Program-made: the position numbers and the translations under genes | Notes under the pieces: generated by a model | Database searches by the model: none | What the model was told of the DNA's origin: nothing | The model's input: only the letters and a program-made list of their open reading frames with translations | Shown here: positions 19,454 through 27,442 of the stretch, in pieces | Position numbering within the stretch: position 1 is the stretch's first letter | Layout of the letters: each line of letters starts with the position of its first letter | Assembly: GCF_000938265.1 (NCBI RefSeq) | Contig: NZ_JYFC01000002.1 | Location: 434,001 to 498,000 of the forward strand | Source of the DNA: Agreia bicolorata | GTDB taxonomy: Bacteria; Actinomycetota; Actinomycetes; Actinomycetales; Microbacteriaceae | Length of the DNA: 64,000 nucleotides | Direction: 5' to 3'

Positions 19454-20245
19454 GTGGACGTCCGATATGACTACACAGGCAAGGTAGCCCTGGTCACCGG
19501 AGCAGCTTCGGGGATGGGGCGGGTGAGTGCCCTCGCCTTCGCCGAGACAGGCGCCGCAGTCGCTGTCAGCGACATTGACGTAGCGGGAGGCGAGGCGGTT
19601 GTCAGAGAAATAGAAGCGGCCGGAGGGACCGGCAGGTTCTTCGAGATGGATGTGTCGGATTCGGACTCGGTCGACCGCGGAGTGACAGCGGTCGTCGACA
19701 CCTTCGGTGGCCTGGACTTCGCGCACAACAATGCGGGTATCGAGGGCCAGCACGGAAAAATCCTGACTCAGACCAAGGAGAGCTGGGCGAAGCTGGTCGG
19801 CGTAGACCTGTCGTCGATCTTGTACTGCATGCAGGCCGAAATCCGCGTGATGCAAGCTCGCGGCGGTGGAAGCATCGTCAACACGGCCTCCGCGGCCGGC
19901 CTCATCGGAGGGTACGCATTCGCGCCCTATGGCGCCGTCAAGCACGGAGTCGTCGGACTCACCAAACACACGGCGCAGGAGATGGCCGACCTCGGTGTTC
20001 GGATCAACGCTGTGTGCCCGGGTCCGATCGACACGCCCTTCCTCAACGCCCTCCCTCCGGCGGCGCTCGACCGTCTCGTGCAGGGAACACCGATCGGGCG
20101 TCTCGGACGACCGGAAGAAGTCGCTCAGGCAGTTCTCTGGCTGTGCTCGGAAGGCGCGTCGTTCGTCATCGGAGTCGCGTTGCCCGTCGACGGCGGCACG
20201 GTGATCGGTGGGATGTCGACTCGGTCGGACGACCTGGGTCATTGA
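19454..20245 (+). CDS. Short-chain dehydrogenase/reductase (SDR)
   Basis: 263 residues with the classical SDR landmarks: the nucleotide loop TGAASGMG (15-22), NNAG (92-95), and the catalytic Ser146, Tyr159 and Lys163 (YGAVK). The Asp at the end of strand 2 (SDID) favours NAD(H). GTG 19454 is chosen for the GAGGAAGCGAG ribosome site; an in-frame ATG at 19415 lies just upstream. A copy of the cluster operator precedes it. It is the first gene of the aromatic block and probably oxidises an alcohol or dihydrodiol of that pathway. Confidence 0.88.
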   Translation: MDVRYDYTGKVALVTGAASGMGRVSALAFAETGAAVAVSDIDVAGGEAVVREIEAAGGTGRFFEMDVSDSDSVDRGVTAVVDTFGGLDFAHNNAGIEGQHGKILTQTKESWAKLVGVDLSSILYCMQAEIRVMQARGGGSIVNTASAAGLIGGYAFAPYGAVKHGVVGLTKHTAQEMADLGVRINAVCPGPIDTPFLNALPPAALDRLVQGTPIGRLGRPEEVAQAVLWLCSEGASFVIGVALPVDGGTVIGGMSTRSDDLGH

Positions 20246-20268
20246 CACCGAGCGTTGTCGATCGAAAG

Positions 20269-20311
20269 CGCAGAAATGGGGCAGACCGTGCAGGTCTGCC
20301 CCATTTCTGCG
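20269..20311. terminator. Bidirectional terminator between SDR and O-demethylase genes
   Basis: A perfect 19-bp inverted repeat (20269-20287 / 20293-20311) with loop GTGCA between two convergent genes. The A-rich and T-rich segments inside the stem allow termination in both directions. Confidence 0.85.
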
Positions 20312-20320
20312 TGTCATACG

Positions 20321-21697
20321 TCAGCGGCGAGGGATCGACGAGGTATCGAACTTCTCGTTGCGGAATTCGCCCTGGTAGTAGGGGAATTGAGCGACGGTGG
20401 CGCGGATCTCGATCTTCGGGTGGTCGATGTCGCCCCAGAGCACGGTGACCTCGGTCCCCTCTGCGGCGTGCTCAACATCGAGCCAGGCGAGGGAGATCAT
20501 CCTGTTCTCGACGAAGGCCGGTGTGCGGCCGGTCGCAAGACCGATCTTCTCCCCGTTCAGGAGCACGTAATCGATGCGCATCCGGCCTACCGCGTAATCC
20601 GCGATCGCGATTACCGGATCGTTGCTCATCCGGTCGTAGACCACGGCGTCGGCCCCGCGGAATTGAGCTGAGTACGCCGCGCCGATGTCATCGGCGTTCC
20701 ATTCGAGCGTCACGACCTTTCGAGGGCGGTTCGACGCAATCGCCTGGAGGGCGGCCTTGCCGGGGAACTCGTGGTCGAAGTTGACGAGGTAGCCCCATCC
20801 AATGTCATACGGGGTGACCCAGGCGTTGCTGAGGTCGTCGCTGGCGCTGCCGTGGACGCCGATGTCGAAGGGGATGACCGACTCCATGTATGCCGCGAGT
20901 TCGGGCCCGCTGTCGCGGTAGGGCGGCAGGAAATGGATCACCTGGTTCGGGTAGCCGGCGACCGTGTGGTTGACCAGAGAGTAGTTCCAGAAGCCCTGCG
21001 GGCGACCTCCTACCTCCTCGACCGCGGCGCGAAGCTGCCGATATGCCTCCCGCGCAACAGTCGACGGACCATGCACCTCGTAGGCGAGGGCACCCGACAT
21101 GCCGAGGCGATGCACCACTGCCTCGGCACCCGCGATCGACACCGTCGCGTTCTGCGCGAACCGCAGGTGGTGCAGGTCGCTGCCCGTCACCTTCTCGAGG
21201 ATCTCGAGCGACTTGGGGCCGTCGATCTGGTAGAAGTACTCATCGAGCACCCACGTTCCCGTGACATCCAGAGTGCTCTTCGTCAAGAAGAAGTCGAGCA
21301 CGGGAGCCAACCAATAGGTGCGGAAATGGTTTTCGCCGAGCTTGAGCAGCACGCCGTCCGCGAGGATGTAGCCCTGCTCGTTGCAGATGACGACATGCTT
21401 CGACGCGCCGGTCTCGAGGGGACCGAAGTCCTTGTTGACGGCGACGGAGTTGAGGAACGCCGCGGCCTCTGGTCCGGTCACGTCGTAGACGGGGCTGTTG
21501 TTGAGCACGAACCCTATCGATGCGGTCTCGCGCGACGCGAGGAACTCATCACGGGTCGTCGAATATTCGGCTGGAACCCATCCGAAACCGATGTTCGTCT
21601 GAACATTGGACCCTTCGAATATGGGGCTGTCAGGCGCAAAAATGATCTGGCCGATCGGTGTACCGGGCGGGACAGAAACTTCATTGTTATCTGGCAT
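20321..21697 (-). CDS. Tetrahydrofolate-dependent aromatic O-demethylase homologue (LigM/DesA-like, GcvT fold), copy 1
   Basis: 458 residues, the length of LigM/DesA (about 460-470) rather than GcvT (about 365). The GcvT-type folate-binding fold is visible in DVTGPEAAAFLNSVAV, GENHFRTYWLAP, DGPKSLEILEKVTG, VHRLGMSGALAYEVHG and the C-terminal barrel. LigM moves the methyl of vanillate to THF, giving protocatechuate and 5-methyl-THF; DesA does so for syringate. The start has GAAGGAGA 8-10 nt upstream. It diverges from the beta-lactamase-like hydrolase, each with its own operator copy. A paralogue lies at 42.4 kb. The exact methoxy substrate is not readable. Confidence 0.82.
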   Translation of the reverse strand: MPDNNEVSVPPGTPIGQIIFAPDSPIFEGSNVQTNIGFGWVPAEYSTTRDEFLASRETASIGFVLNNSPVYDVTGPEAAAFLNSVAVNKDFGPLETGASKHVVICNEQGYILADGVLLKLGENHFRTYWLAPVLDFFLTKSTLDVTGTWVLDEYFYQIDGPKSLEILEKVTGSDLHHLRFAQNATVSIAGAEAVVHRLGMSGALAYEVHGPSTVAREAYRQLRAAVEEVGGRPQGFWNYSLVNHTVAGYPNQVIHFLPPYRDSGPELAAYMESVIPFDIGVHGSASDDLSNAWVTPYDIGWGYLVNFDHEFPGKAALQAIASNRPRKVVTLEWNADDIGAAYSAQFRGADAVVYDRMSNDPVIAIADYAVGRMRIDYVLLNGEKIGLATGRTPAFVENRMISLAWLDVEHAAEGTEVTVLWGDIDHPKIEIRATVAQFPYYQGEFRNEKFDTSSIPRR

Positions 21698-21757
21698 GAG
21701 GGCGAGTCTCCTTCGGCTCTTCATTGATTCATTCATCATCGGCACCGTGTCGACGGG

Positions 21758-21779
21758 CCGCATCCATGAATCCACCGGT
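21758..21779 (-). promoter_or_regulatory. Cluster operator copy 2 (ACCGGTG-N8-GATGCGG)
   Basis: It faces the O-demethylase copy 1 gene, 60 bp upstream of its ATG. It shares the inner GATTCAT with copy 3 on the opposite strand, so the divergent promoter region holds a mirrored pair. Confidence 0.65.
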
Positions 21780-21808
21780 ATTCAAGAGACGACGATCGCG
21801 CTCCCCCC

Positions 21809-21830
21809 ACTGGTGGATTCATCGATGCGA
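21809..21830 (+). promoter_or_regulatory. Cluster operator copy 3 (ACTGGTG-N8-GATGCGA)
   Basis: A perfect copy of the 22-bp element facing the hydrolase gene, about 72 bp upstream of GTG 21902. Confidence 0.7.
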
Positions 21831-21901
21831 CTGCGGCGGCTCGCATCGAAACTGAGGAGGCGCCGGCGCACACCGGAGTGAAGACCGAAGGAGTCCCGTC
21901 C

Positions 21902-23113
21902 GTGACCAGAGCATCCATACCCGATTCGGTGCACCTCGGTTCGGTCGATCTCGGAGGGAAGCTGCTGCCTCTGGGTGGCAGCTACGATCCAGCCTTCGCT
22001 CCGGTGGCGGAGGCATTCGTCGAGAATCACCTCGCGGGGGAGGAGATCGGCTCTGCCGTGTCGGTTGTCATCGACGGACGGGTCGTCGTCGACCTCTGGG
22101 GAGGCTGGACAGACGCGAGCCGTGCCCGCGAGTGGGATGCCGACACGATCGTGTGCATGATGTCGGTCGCGAAAGGCATCGCAGGAATCGCATTCGCCAT
22201 CTTGGTGGATCGAGGTCTCGTGGATCTCGACGCACCGGTCGCCGACTATTGGCCGGAATTCGCCCAGAACGGAAAAGCAGAGCTCCCGGTGCGCTATCTG
22301 CTCGACCATCGCGCGGGACTGCCGGTGCTGACGCCGAACAAGCTGTGGCCGGGGGCCATGTTCGACCGCGAGGCGATGGTCGACGCATTGGCCGCGCAGG
22401 CGCCGCTATGGACACCCGGGAGCACGTCTGCGTACCACGTGCACACACAGGGTTACCTGCTGAGCGAGATCACGCGTCGCGTCACGGGCAAACTCATGGG
22501 CGAGTTCCTTCGTGACGAGGTGACGGGCCCGCTCGGTGCCGACTACTCGATGGGGTTGGACGAGTCTCAATTCGCTCGAGTCGCAACGCTCACGCCGAAC
22601 CTGGAGTCACGGCTCCTGGCGTCCAAAGACCACGAGGATCCCGATTCGCTTCGGGCCTTGGCATTCGCCCAGAACCCGGACGGGCCTTGGCAGGGGATGT
22701 TGAACTCCCCTGAGTTCCGGCAACTCGACATGCCGAGTGCCAGCGGGCACGGCAACGCCAGGTCGGTCGCGAGAATATACGCGGCTGTCGCCCGCGGTGG
22801 CGAGCTCGACGGCGTGCGCATCCTTTCGCCGGGGGCGATCAGCCAGATGGCGACGGTGCAGCACGATCAGATCGAGCTTCTGCAAGAGCGGCACTACCGC
22901 CAAGGGCTCGGCGTTCTACTGAACTCTCCCGAGGCCGTCTACATGGGTCCCCATCCCGACGCGTTCGGTCATCACGGCATCGGGGGATCGATCGGATTCG
23001 CCGACCCGGGTGCCCGAATCGGGTTCGGCTACTCGGTGAACAAGATGCACGCCGTCGGAACGAACGGGCCTCGTGCCCGCCGGCTGATCGATGCGCTCTA
23101 CAGCATCCTCTGA
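21902..23113 (+). CDS. Serine hydrolase of the class C beta-lactamase/esterase (EstB-like) family
   Basis: 403 residues from GTG 21902, chosen because AAGGAG lies 8 nt upstream; GTG 21878 is possible. The SxxK motif is SVAK in MMSVAKGIAG, the tyrosine motif is YHVH in STSAYHVHTQGYLL, and GHHGIGGSIGF is the KTG/HxG equivalent. Such proteins are usually carboxylesterases rather than true beta-lactamases. Sharing a divergent operator pair with the O-demethylase suggests that it releases an aromatic acid or phenol from an ester before demethylation. That role is inferred. Confidence 0.82.
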   Translation: MTRASIPDSVHLGSVDLGGKLLPLGGSYDPAFAPVAEAFVENHLAGEEIGSAVSVVIDGRVVVDLWGGWTDASRAREWDADTIVCMMSVAKGIAGIAFAILVDRGLVDLDAPVADYWPEFAQNGKAELPVRYLLDHRAGLPVLTPNKLWPGAMFDREAMVDALAAQAPLWTPGSTSAYHVHTQGYLLSEITRRVTGKLMGEFLRDEVTGPLGADYSMGLDESQFARVATLTPNLESRLLASKDHEDPDSLRALAFAQNPDGPWQGMLNSPEFRQLDMPSASGHGNARSVARIYAAVARGGELDGVRILSPGAISQMATVQHDQIELLQERHYRQGLGVLLNSPEAVYMGPHPDAFGHHGIGGSIGFADPGARIGFGYSVNKMHAVGTNGPRARRLIDALYSIL

Positions 23114-23135
23114 CGCCTGAAAGACGCGCGCGAAT

Positions 23136-23993
23136 TCACCCCGAGGTCGGGGCGAGCTCCGCTGCCTTCAGAGTGTTTCTCAGCAGCTCCGCGATGGTCA
23201 TCGGCCCGACTCCGCCGGGGACAGGCGTGAGATAGCCGGCGTGACCGAGCAGCTCGTCGAACCGCACGTCGCCGATCAATCCTGCCGTCCCACGGTGGAT
23301 ACCGACATCGATCACCGCTGCGCCTTCGGCGACGTCATCGCGCCCGACCAGATGGGGAACTCCCGCGGCGACCACGAGAATGTCCGCCCGTCGCATGATG
23401 GCCTGCGCGTTCCGCGTTCGTGAGTGAACCACCGTGACGGTGGCGTTTCGGGCCTGGAGCATCTGCGCCACCGGTCGGCCCACCAACTCTGAGCGGCCGA
23501 CGACGACCGCTTCTCGACCTGCCAGATCGATGCCGGCAGCGTCCAGCAGAGTGATCACCCCGCTCGGTGTGCACGGCTGCAGCCCTGGTCTGCCTCGCGC
23601 CAGCAGTCCGACGCTGGTGGTCGTGAGCCCATCGACGTCTTTGAACCAGGGGATGCGCTCGATCGAGGAGCTCGAGTCGATTCCTTCGGGAAGAGGGAGC
23701 TGCAACAGGATGCCGGAGACGGCGGTGTCGGCGGCCAGCCGATCGATTTCGCCGTCGATGTCTGCCGCCGTCGCTTCAGCGTCGAGATGGCGGTGGAAGT
23801 CGGCGATCCCGGCACTCGCAGCCTGACGCCGCTTGTTCCGCACATAGACCTGTGAGGCAGGATCGTCCCCGACCAGCACGGTGGCCAGTCCCGGCCGAGT
23901 GCCGGTTCGGGATACGAATGCGTCGACGTCACGCGTGACGCTCTCTCGGACGCCGCGGGCGATAGCCGTCCCGTCGATGATGATCGTGTCCAT
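23136..23993 (-). CDS. folD: Bifunctional methylene-THF dehydrogenase / methenyl-THF cyclohydrolase
   Basis: 285 residues with all FolD signatures: YVRNKRRQ (catalytic Lys), LPLPEGI, KDVDG, PCTPSG, GRSELVGRP and the terminal PVPGGVGPMT. It interconverts 5,10-methylene-, methenyl- and 10-formyl-THF with NADP. ATG 23993 overlaps the upstream TGA by one base (GTG 23996 is possible). It is the last gene of a five-gene operon in the aromatic cluster, so it is probably a dedicated copy that processes the carbon taken from methoxy groups, with PurU finishing the job. Confidence 0.93.
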   Translation of the reverse strand: MDTIIIDGTAIARGVRESVTRDVDAFVSRTGTRPGLATVLVGDDPASQVYVRNKRRQAASAGIADFHRHLDAEATAADIDGEIDRLAADTAVSGILLQLPLPEGIDSSSSIERIPWFKDVDGLTTTSVGLLARGRPGLQPCTPSGVITLLDAAGIDLAGREAVVVGRSELVGRPVAQMLQARNATVTVVHSRTRNAQAIMRRADILVVAAGVPHLVGRDDVAEGAAVIDVGIHRGTAGLIGDVRFDELLGHAGYLTPVPGGVGPMTIAELLRNTLKAAELAPTSG

Positions 23994-24805
23994 CACAGGT
24001 TCCTTCTTCCGATGATCGTGAGGTTCGAGTTCACCCTCTCGCCCAGCTCGAGCTCCGCTTGATCGTGGCCGGTGACGACGATATCGACAGCCCCCGAGGC
24101 GAGAAGCTCCTTCACACGCCGATACCCGGCGATGGAATCCGGCAGATCGGTCAGAGCGACGAACGGCAGCTCGTCGCGCAGTTCCTCTCGGAAGTGCGCT
24201 ACATCCGACGTCAGCAGAACGGTTCCGACCGATGTGGCGACCGTCACCATCGACTGCCCGGGTGTATGGCCGCCGACCTCAAGCACGCGCACGCCAGGAG
24301 CGATCTCGGTGCTTCCCTCGAAAAGTCTGAGGCGTCGGCTCTGACGAAGGTGCGACAACTCTGCCAGTTCACTGGCCTCGGTGAAGTGAGCGATCTGCGG
24401 CGCACGCGAGATGCTGGTCTCCCAGAATTCGACTTCCGAGCGAGCCATCCAGATGGGCGACGTGGGAAAGAGATCGAGATTTCCGATGTGGTCCCAGTGC
24501 GCGTGGGTGACGATGAGAGGCCAGCCGGCTCCGGGCTCGACGCCAAGACTCCGATAGATGTCTGCGGGCGAGCTTATGACCGTGCGTCCTCGCCGCTGAG
24601 CCGCAGCGGCGGAGAAGCCCGTGTCCACGAAGATCGTCCGAGTCTCGTTGCGGATGACCCAGAGGAAGTAGTCGGTGACGATCGCGCTATCCGGCTCCCC
24701 GCTCAGCGAGTAGTTGAGAAACGCCTCGCTTCGCATCCCCACTCGGGTTCCATGCCGCGCGATGGCCACCTCGTACTCGTCATCCTTCACTACCGCGGTG
24801 TTCAT
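23993..24805 (-). CDS. Metallo-beta-lactamase-fold hydrolase (lactonase-like)
   Basis: 270 residues with the dinuclear zinc motif THAHWDHIGN (His101, His103, Asp105, His106), GGHTPGQSM and a later TSDVAHF and TGHDQ. The overall pattern matches the N-acyl-homoserine-lactonase-like branch, which opens lactones. In this operon a lactone or ester intermediate of ring catabolism is a more likely target than a signal molecule. It is coupled to folD by TGATG and lies 8 bp after the carboxymuconolactone-decarboxylase-like gene. Confidence 0.82.
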   Translation of the reverse strand: MNTAVVKDDEYEVAIARHGTRVGMRSEAFLNYSLSGEPDSAIVTDYFLWVIRNETRTIFVDTGFSAAAAQRRGRTVISSPADIYRSLGVEPGAGWPLIVTHAHWDHIGNLDLFPTSPIWMARSEVEFWETSISRAPQIAHFTEASELAELSHLRQSRRLRLFEGSTEIAPGVRVLEVGGHTPGQSMVTVATSVGTVLLTSDVAHFREELRDELPFVALTDLPDSIAGYRRVKELLASGAVDIVVTGHDQAELELGERVNSNLTIIGRRNL

Positions 24806-24813
24806 GCGGTTCG

Positions 24814-25221
24814 TCAGAGCGCCGAGCCTTCAACCACCGAAACGGTCGGTTCGAGCCCGTCGGCGCCGACGATCTCCCGCCACGCCTCGAAGCCGTCCTG
24901 AAAAGCCACGATGCCGGCTTCCGGAAGGGTAATCTCGATTGCCTCGAGCACCTCCTGAGCACTCGCACCCTCCGCGAGAGCGACGCGAATATGCGCTTGG
25001 ATCTGCGCGCGCGGCGCGCGAAGCACCGTGAGGCAGCAGATGAATATCAGCTCTTTCGTCTTGCGGTCGATGATCCGCTGATCGAGGTAGGCGGCGGAGA
25101 CGATCCCGTTGGCAGCTTTCAGAACCGGGAAATCGTGCTTCGCCATGACCTTGTGATAGCTGAGTACGTAGCCCCGCTTCGCGGCCATGTCGTCGATATA
25201 TTCCTGCGCTTCGTCAGTCAT
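24814..25221 (-). CDS. Carboxymuconolactone decarboxylase family protein
   Basis: 135 residues, a single CMD/AhpD-type helical domain with RKTKELIFICCLTVLRAP, AQIQAHIRVALAEGAS and EVLEAIEITLPEAG. Members decarboxylate lactones or act as peroxidase partners; the adjacent CC and His77 are near the usual active site. It is distinct from the true PcaC at 49.5 kb. It overlaps the preceding dehydrogenase gene by 8 bp. Its place among ring-catabolism genes suggests a decarboxylation or isomerisation step, but this is not proven. Confidence 0.82.
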   Translation of the reverse strand: MTDEAQEYIDDMAAKRGYVLSYHKVMAKHDFPVLKAANGIVSAAYLDQRIIDRKTKELIFICCLTVLRAPRAQIQAHIRVALAEGASAQEVLEAIEITLPEAGIVAFQDGFEAWREIVGADGLEPTVSVVEGSAL

Positions 25222-26137
25222 GATGATGATCCTTCTTCTGCTGTTGGTGAATCGGTCGGAATGAAACCTCGCCTGCGTTCTCGTACCAGGCGGCCACCTG
25301 GGTGTGGTCGAGCTCGCGTCCCTTGCCGAGTTCGTCGAACGCTGTGGTGGTCACGTCGGCGGCCGAATGCAGTACTGAAGCGGGAATGCCGGCCGCATCG
25401 ACCACGTCCAGCGCTATGCCGATGTCTTTCACCATGAGTGCCAGGGCGAACCCGGAATCGAAATGACCGGTCAGCACCTGCTGAGGGAACTTGACCTCGC
25501 TGGCTTGGCTGCGCCCGGTCGATGCGTTGACCACATCCACCATCACGGCGGGATCTATTCCCCAGGCGGTGGCGGCCACGAGCACTTCGGACATCGCGGC
25601 GATGTTCGTCGCGGAGAGCAGGTTGTTCAGCGCTTTCGCGGCGTGGCCGGCTCCTGACGGGCCAACGTGGATGAACGCGGCGGACATCGGATCGATGACC
25701 GCGCGCGCCCGGGCCACCGCCTCGACTGTGCCACCCGCCATCACCGCGAGTTCGCCGGTTTTTGCTTTGGCGATGCCGCCGGATACGGGTGCGTCGACGA
25801 AGTCGATACCTTGTCGCTTGGCGGCTTCCGCCAGTCGGCGGGTGCTCGCCGGTATCGATGAACTCATATCGATGACGAGCGAACCCGGTCGGAGACGTGT
25901 GAAGAGACCGTTCGAGCCGATGGTCACGGACTCGACGACGGCGCTGGTCGGCAGCATCAGGATGACGGTCTCGAGATCGATGGGAAGGGAGCGCAGGTCG
26001 TCGACGAGTTGGGCCCCCAGGGCGCTCGCGAGTTCGGCGGTCGCGGGTGCGGGGTCGTAGAGATAGAGGTCTGTCCGGCCGAGGCGGCTCGCCATGGGTG
26101 CGCCCATCCGGCCCAGCCCGAGGAACAGGAGGCTCAT
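25214..26137 (-). CDS. NAD(P)-dependent 3-hydroxyacid dehydrogenase (3-hydroxyisobutyrate dehydrogenase family)
   Basis: 307 residues: the Rossmann start FLGLGRMGAPMASRL, the substrate loop DAPVSGG (116-121), the catalytic Lys168 in GHAAKALNNLL, and the C-terminal helical domain. Enzymes of this family oxidise beta-hydroxyacids or reduce semialdehydes, for example tartronate semialdehyde. It starts with ATGA overlap after the FAD monooxygenase. The C-terminus ends with a His/Lys-rich tail. Its substrate in this cluster is unclear. Confidence 0.85.
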   Translation of the reverse strand: MSLLFLGLGRMGAPMASRLGRTDLYLYDPAPATAELASALGAQLVDDLRSLPIDLETVILMLPTSAVVESVTIGSNGLFTRLRPGSLVIDMSSSIPASTRRLAEAAKRQGIDFVDAPVSGGIAKAKTGELAVMAGGTVEAVARARAVIDPMSAAFIHVGPSGAGHAAKALNNLLSATNIAAMSEVLVAATAWGIDPAVMVDVVNASTGRSQASEVKFPQQVLTGHFDSGFALALMVKDIGIALDVVDAAGIPASVLHSAADVTTTAFDELGKGRELDHTQVAAWYENAGEVSFRPIHQQQKKDHHHD

Positions 26138-27333
26138 GCCAGCGCCTCGTGGTGACGCGGAAGGTCGCTGCGCAGGACGGTCATACCCGTGAGCCTGTTG
26201 AGCGTCGCCGCTGGGTCGCTGAAGTCGCCAGCCGCACGCACCATGCTCTCCAGGGCTGCGGTGTCGGATGTGTCGTACACCAGCCCCTTGATGCGGGAGG
26301 CCATGGGCGAGGCGAACTCGCGAAAAAGGCTAAGCCTCGTTTCCGCCCAGTGGTCGAGAAGGCTCTCATCCGCGGTCCCTCGGAGTGCAGCAGACAGCGG
26401 CTCGATCAGGGCGAGGAGGTCATAGATTCCTGAGGTCAGCCCGAATCCGCCGGTGGGATTCGTGGCGTGCGCGGCATCGCCGAGGAGAAGCACGCGCCCG
26501 GTGCGCATCGTGTCGACCATTCGCTGGTGCATCCGGTAGGGCGTGAACGAATCGACGTCGAATGGCACATCGCCGAAGCCGAGTGCGGCCAGTCGACCCG
26601 GCAGCCGGTCGAGCACGCTGTCCTCGGGCAACTCCGCCGACTCGCTCCACGTCCACCGCCAGAGGCCGGTGTCGTTGATCTGCGCGATGACGGCGCCATG
26701 CTCGGGATCGAAGATCATGTTCGCTTTCGCCAGGCCGCCGACGACATCGAAGGGATACTGGATGTTGGTCGCGACAAATCGCTGAGGCCAGGTCGTGCCG
26801 TCGAAGCTCAGCCCGAGCGAGCGGCGGACTGCGCTTCGTGCTCCGTCGGCGCCGAGAACCCAACGGGTCGCCCAGGTCTCCAGACCCTCCGGGCCATCCA
26901 CATCGAGAACCGCGTGATCGGCATCGTTGCGCACGGCCGTAACGGTTGCTCCGTTCAGGATGCGAGCATTCGGGTAGCGGGCGAGATGCTGGAGCGCAAT
27001 TTCAACGACCTCGTGCTGGCCCAGATGCACATTGTAGGCGTAGGGCGAGATCGCCGCGACCGGATCGAGCGGAATATCGGCTCGGAGTCCCGTCGACAGA
27101 ACGCGCTGCTGAAAGCTCGTGTTTCGCAGTCCGGCGGCATCCATGTCGCCCAGCACGCCGAGCCGATCGAGTCCGTCGAGGACGTGCCAGTAGTACACCA
27201 TGGCGCGCGGAGAACGGACGATCAAGGGTTCTGCCTCGAAGACGACCACGTCGTGCCCACGTTGAGCAAGCCCGAGGGCTGCGAGGGCACCGACAGGGCC
27301 GGCTCCGACGATGGCTACTTCTGCGGAGTTCAT
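26134..27333 (-). CDS. FAD-dependent aromatic monooxygenase (PheA/TfdB/MhpA-like)
   Basis: 399 residues from ATG 27333 (ATG 27345 is also possible; neither has a clear Shine-Dalgarno). Class A flavoprotein hydroxylase motifs are present: GAGPVG, LGADGARSAVR (DG motif) and GDAAHATNPTGGFGL (GD motif). These enzymes use NAD(P)H and O2 to hydroxylate phenols, some with loss of a carboxyl group. As first gene of the operon with FolD, it is a good candidate for making a methoxyhydroquinone or hydroxyquinol-type intermediate. An operator copy ends 30 bp upstream of the start. Confidence 0.87.
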   Translation of the reverse strand: MNSAEVAIVGAGPVGALAALGLAQRGHDVVVFEAEPLIVRSPRAMVYYWHVLDGLDRLGVLGDMDAAGLRNTSFQQRVLSTGLRADIPLDPVAAISPYAYNVHLGQHEVVEIALQHLARYPNARILNGATVTAVRNDADHAVLDVDGPEGLETWATRWVLGADGARSAVRRSLGLSFDGTTWPQRFVATNIQYPFDVVGGLAKANMIFDPEHGAVIAQINDTGLWRWTWSESAELPEDSVLDRLPGRLAALGFGDVPFDVDSFTPYRMHQRMVDTMRTGRVLLLGDAAHATNPTGGFGLTSGIYDLLALIEPLSAALRGTADESLLDHWAETRLSLFREFASPMASRIKGLVYDTSDTAALESMVRAAGDFSDPAATLNRLTGMTVLRSDLPRHHEALA

Positions 27334-27363
27334 ACGAACGATCATCGACGCCGAGGATCTGGA

Positions 27364-27385
27364 TCGCATCAGTGGGGCCACCGGT
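27364..27385 (-). promoter_or_regulatory. Cluster operator copy 4 (ACCGGTG-N8-GATGCGA)
   Basis: Located in the divergent region between the FAD monooxygenase and the first LuxR-type regulator, facing the monooxygenase only 30 bp from its ATG. It is also 58 bp from the regulator start, so it could serve autoregulation. Confidence 0.65.
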
Positions 27386-27442
27386 GACGCACGAGGTGCG
27401 GTAGCGTGACAAGGCACGACGAGCACGCAAAGGAGCGTCAGC

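Noticed and set aside
21902-23113. True beta-lactamase resistance gene
   Set aside because: The YHVH and HHGIGG motifs and the catabolic context fit esterase-type members of the fold better than antibiotic-hydrolysing enzymes.
23993-24805. Quorum-quenching N-acyl-homoserine lactonase
   Set aside because: The zinc motif fits, but the gene is embedded in an aromatic operon coupled to folD, so a pathway lactone is more likely.
24814-25221. Second pcaC for the protocatechuate pathway
   Set aside because: It lacks the PcaC-specific blocks seen at 49.5 kb and sits in the folate/aromatic operon, so only the wider CMD family name is justified.
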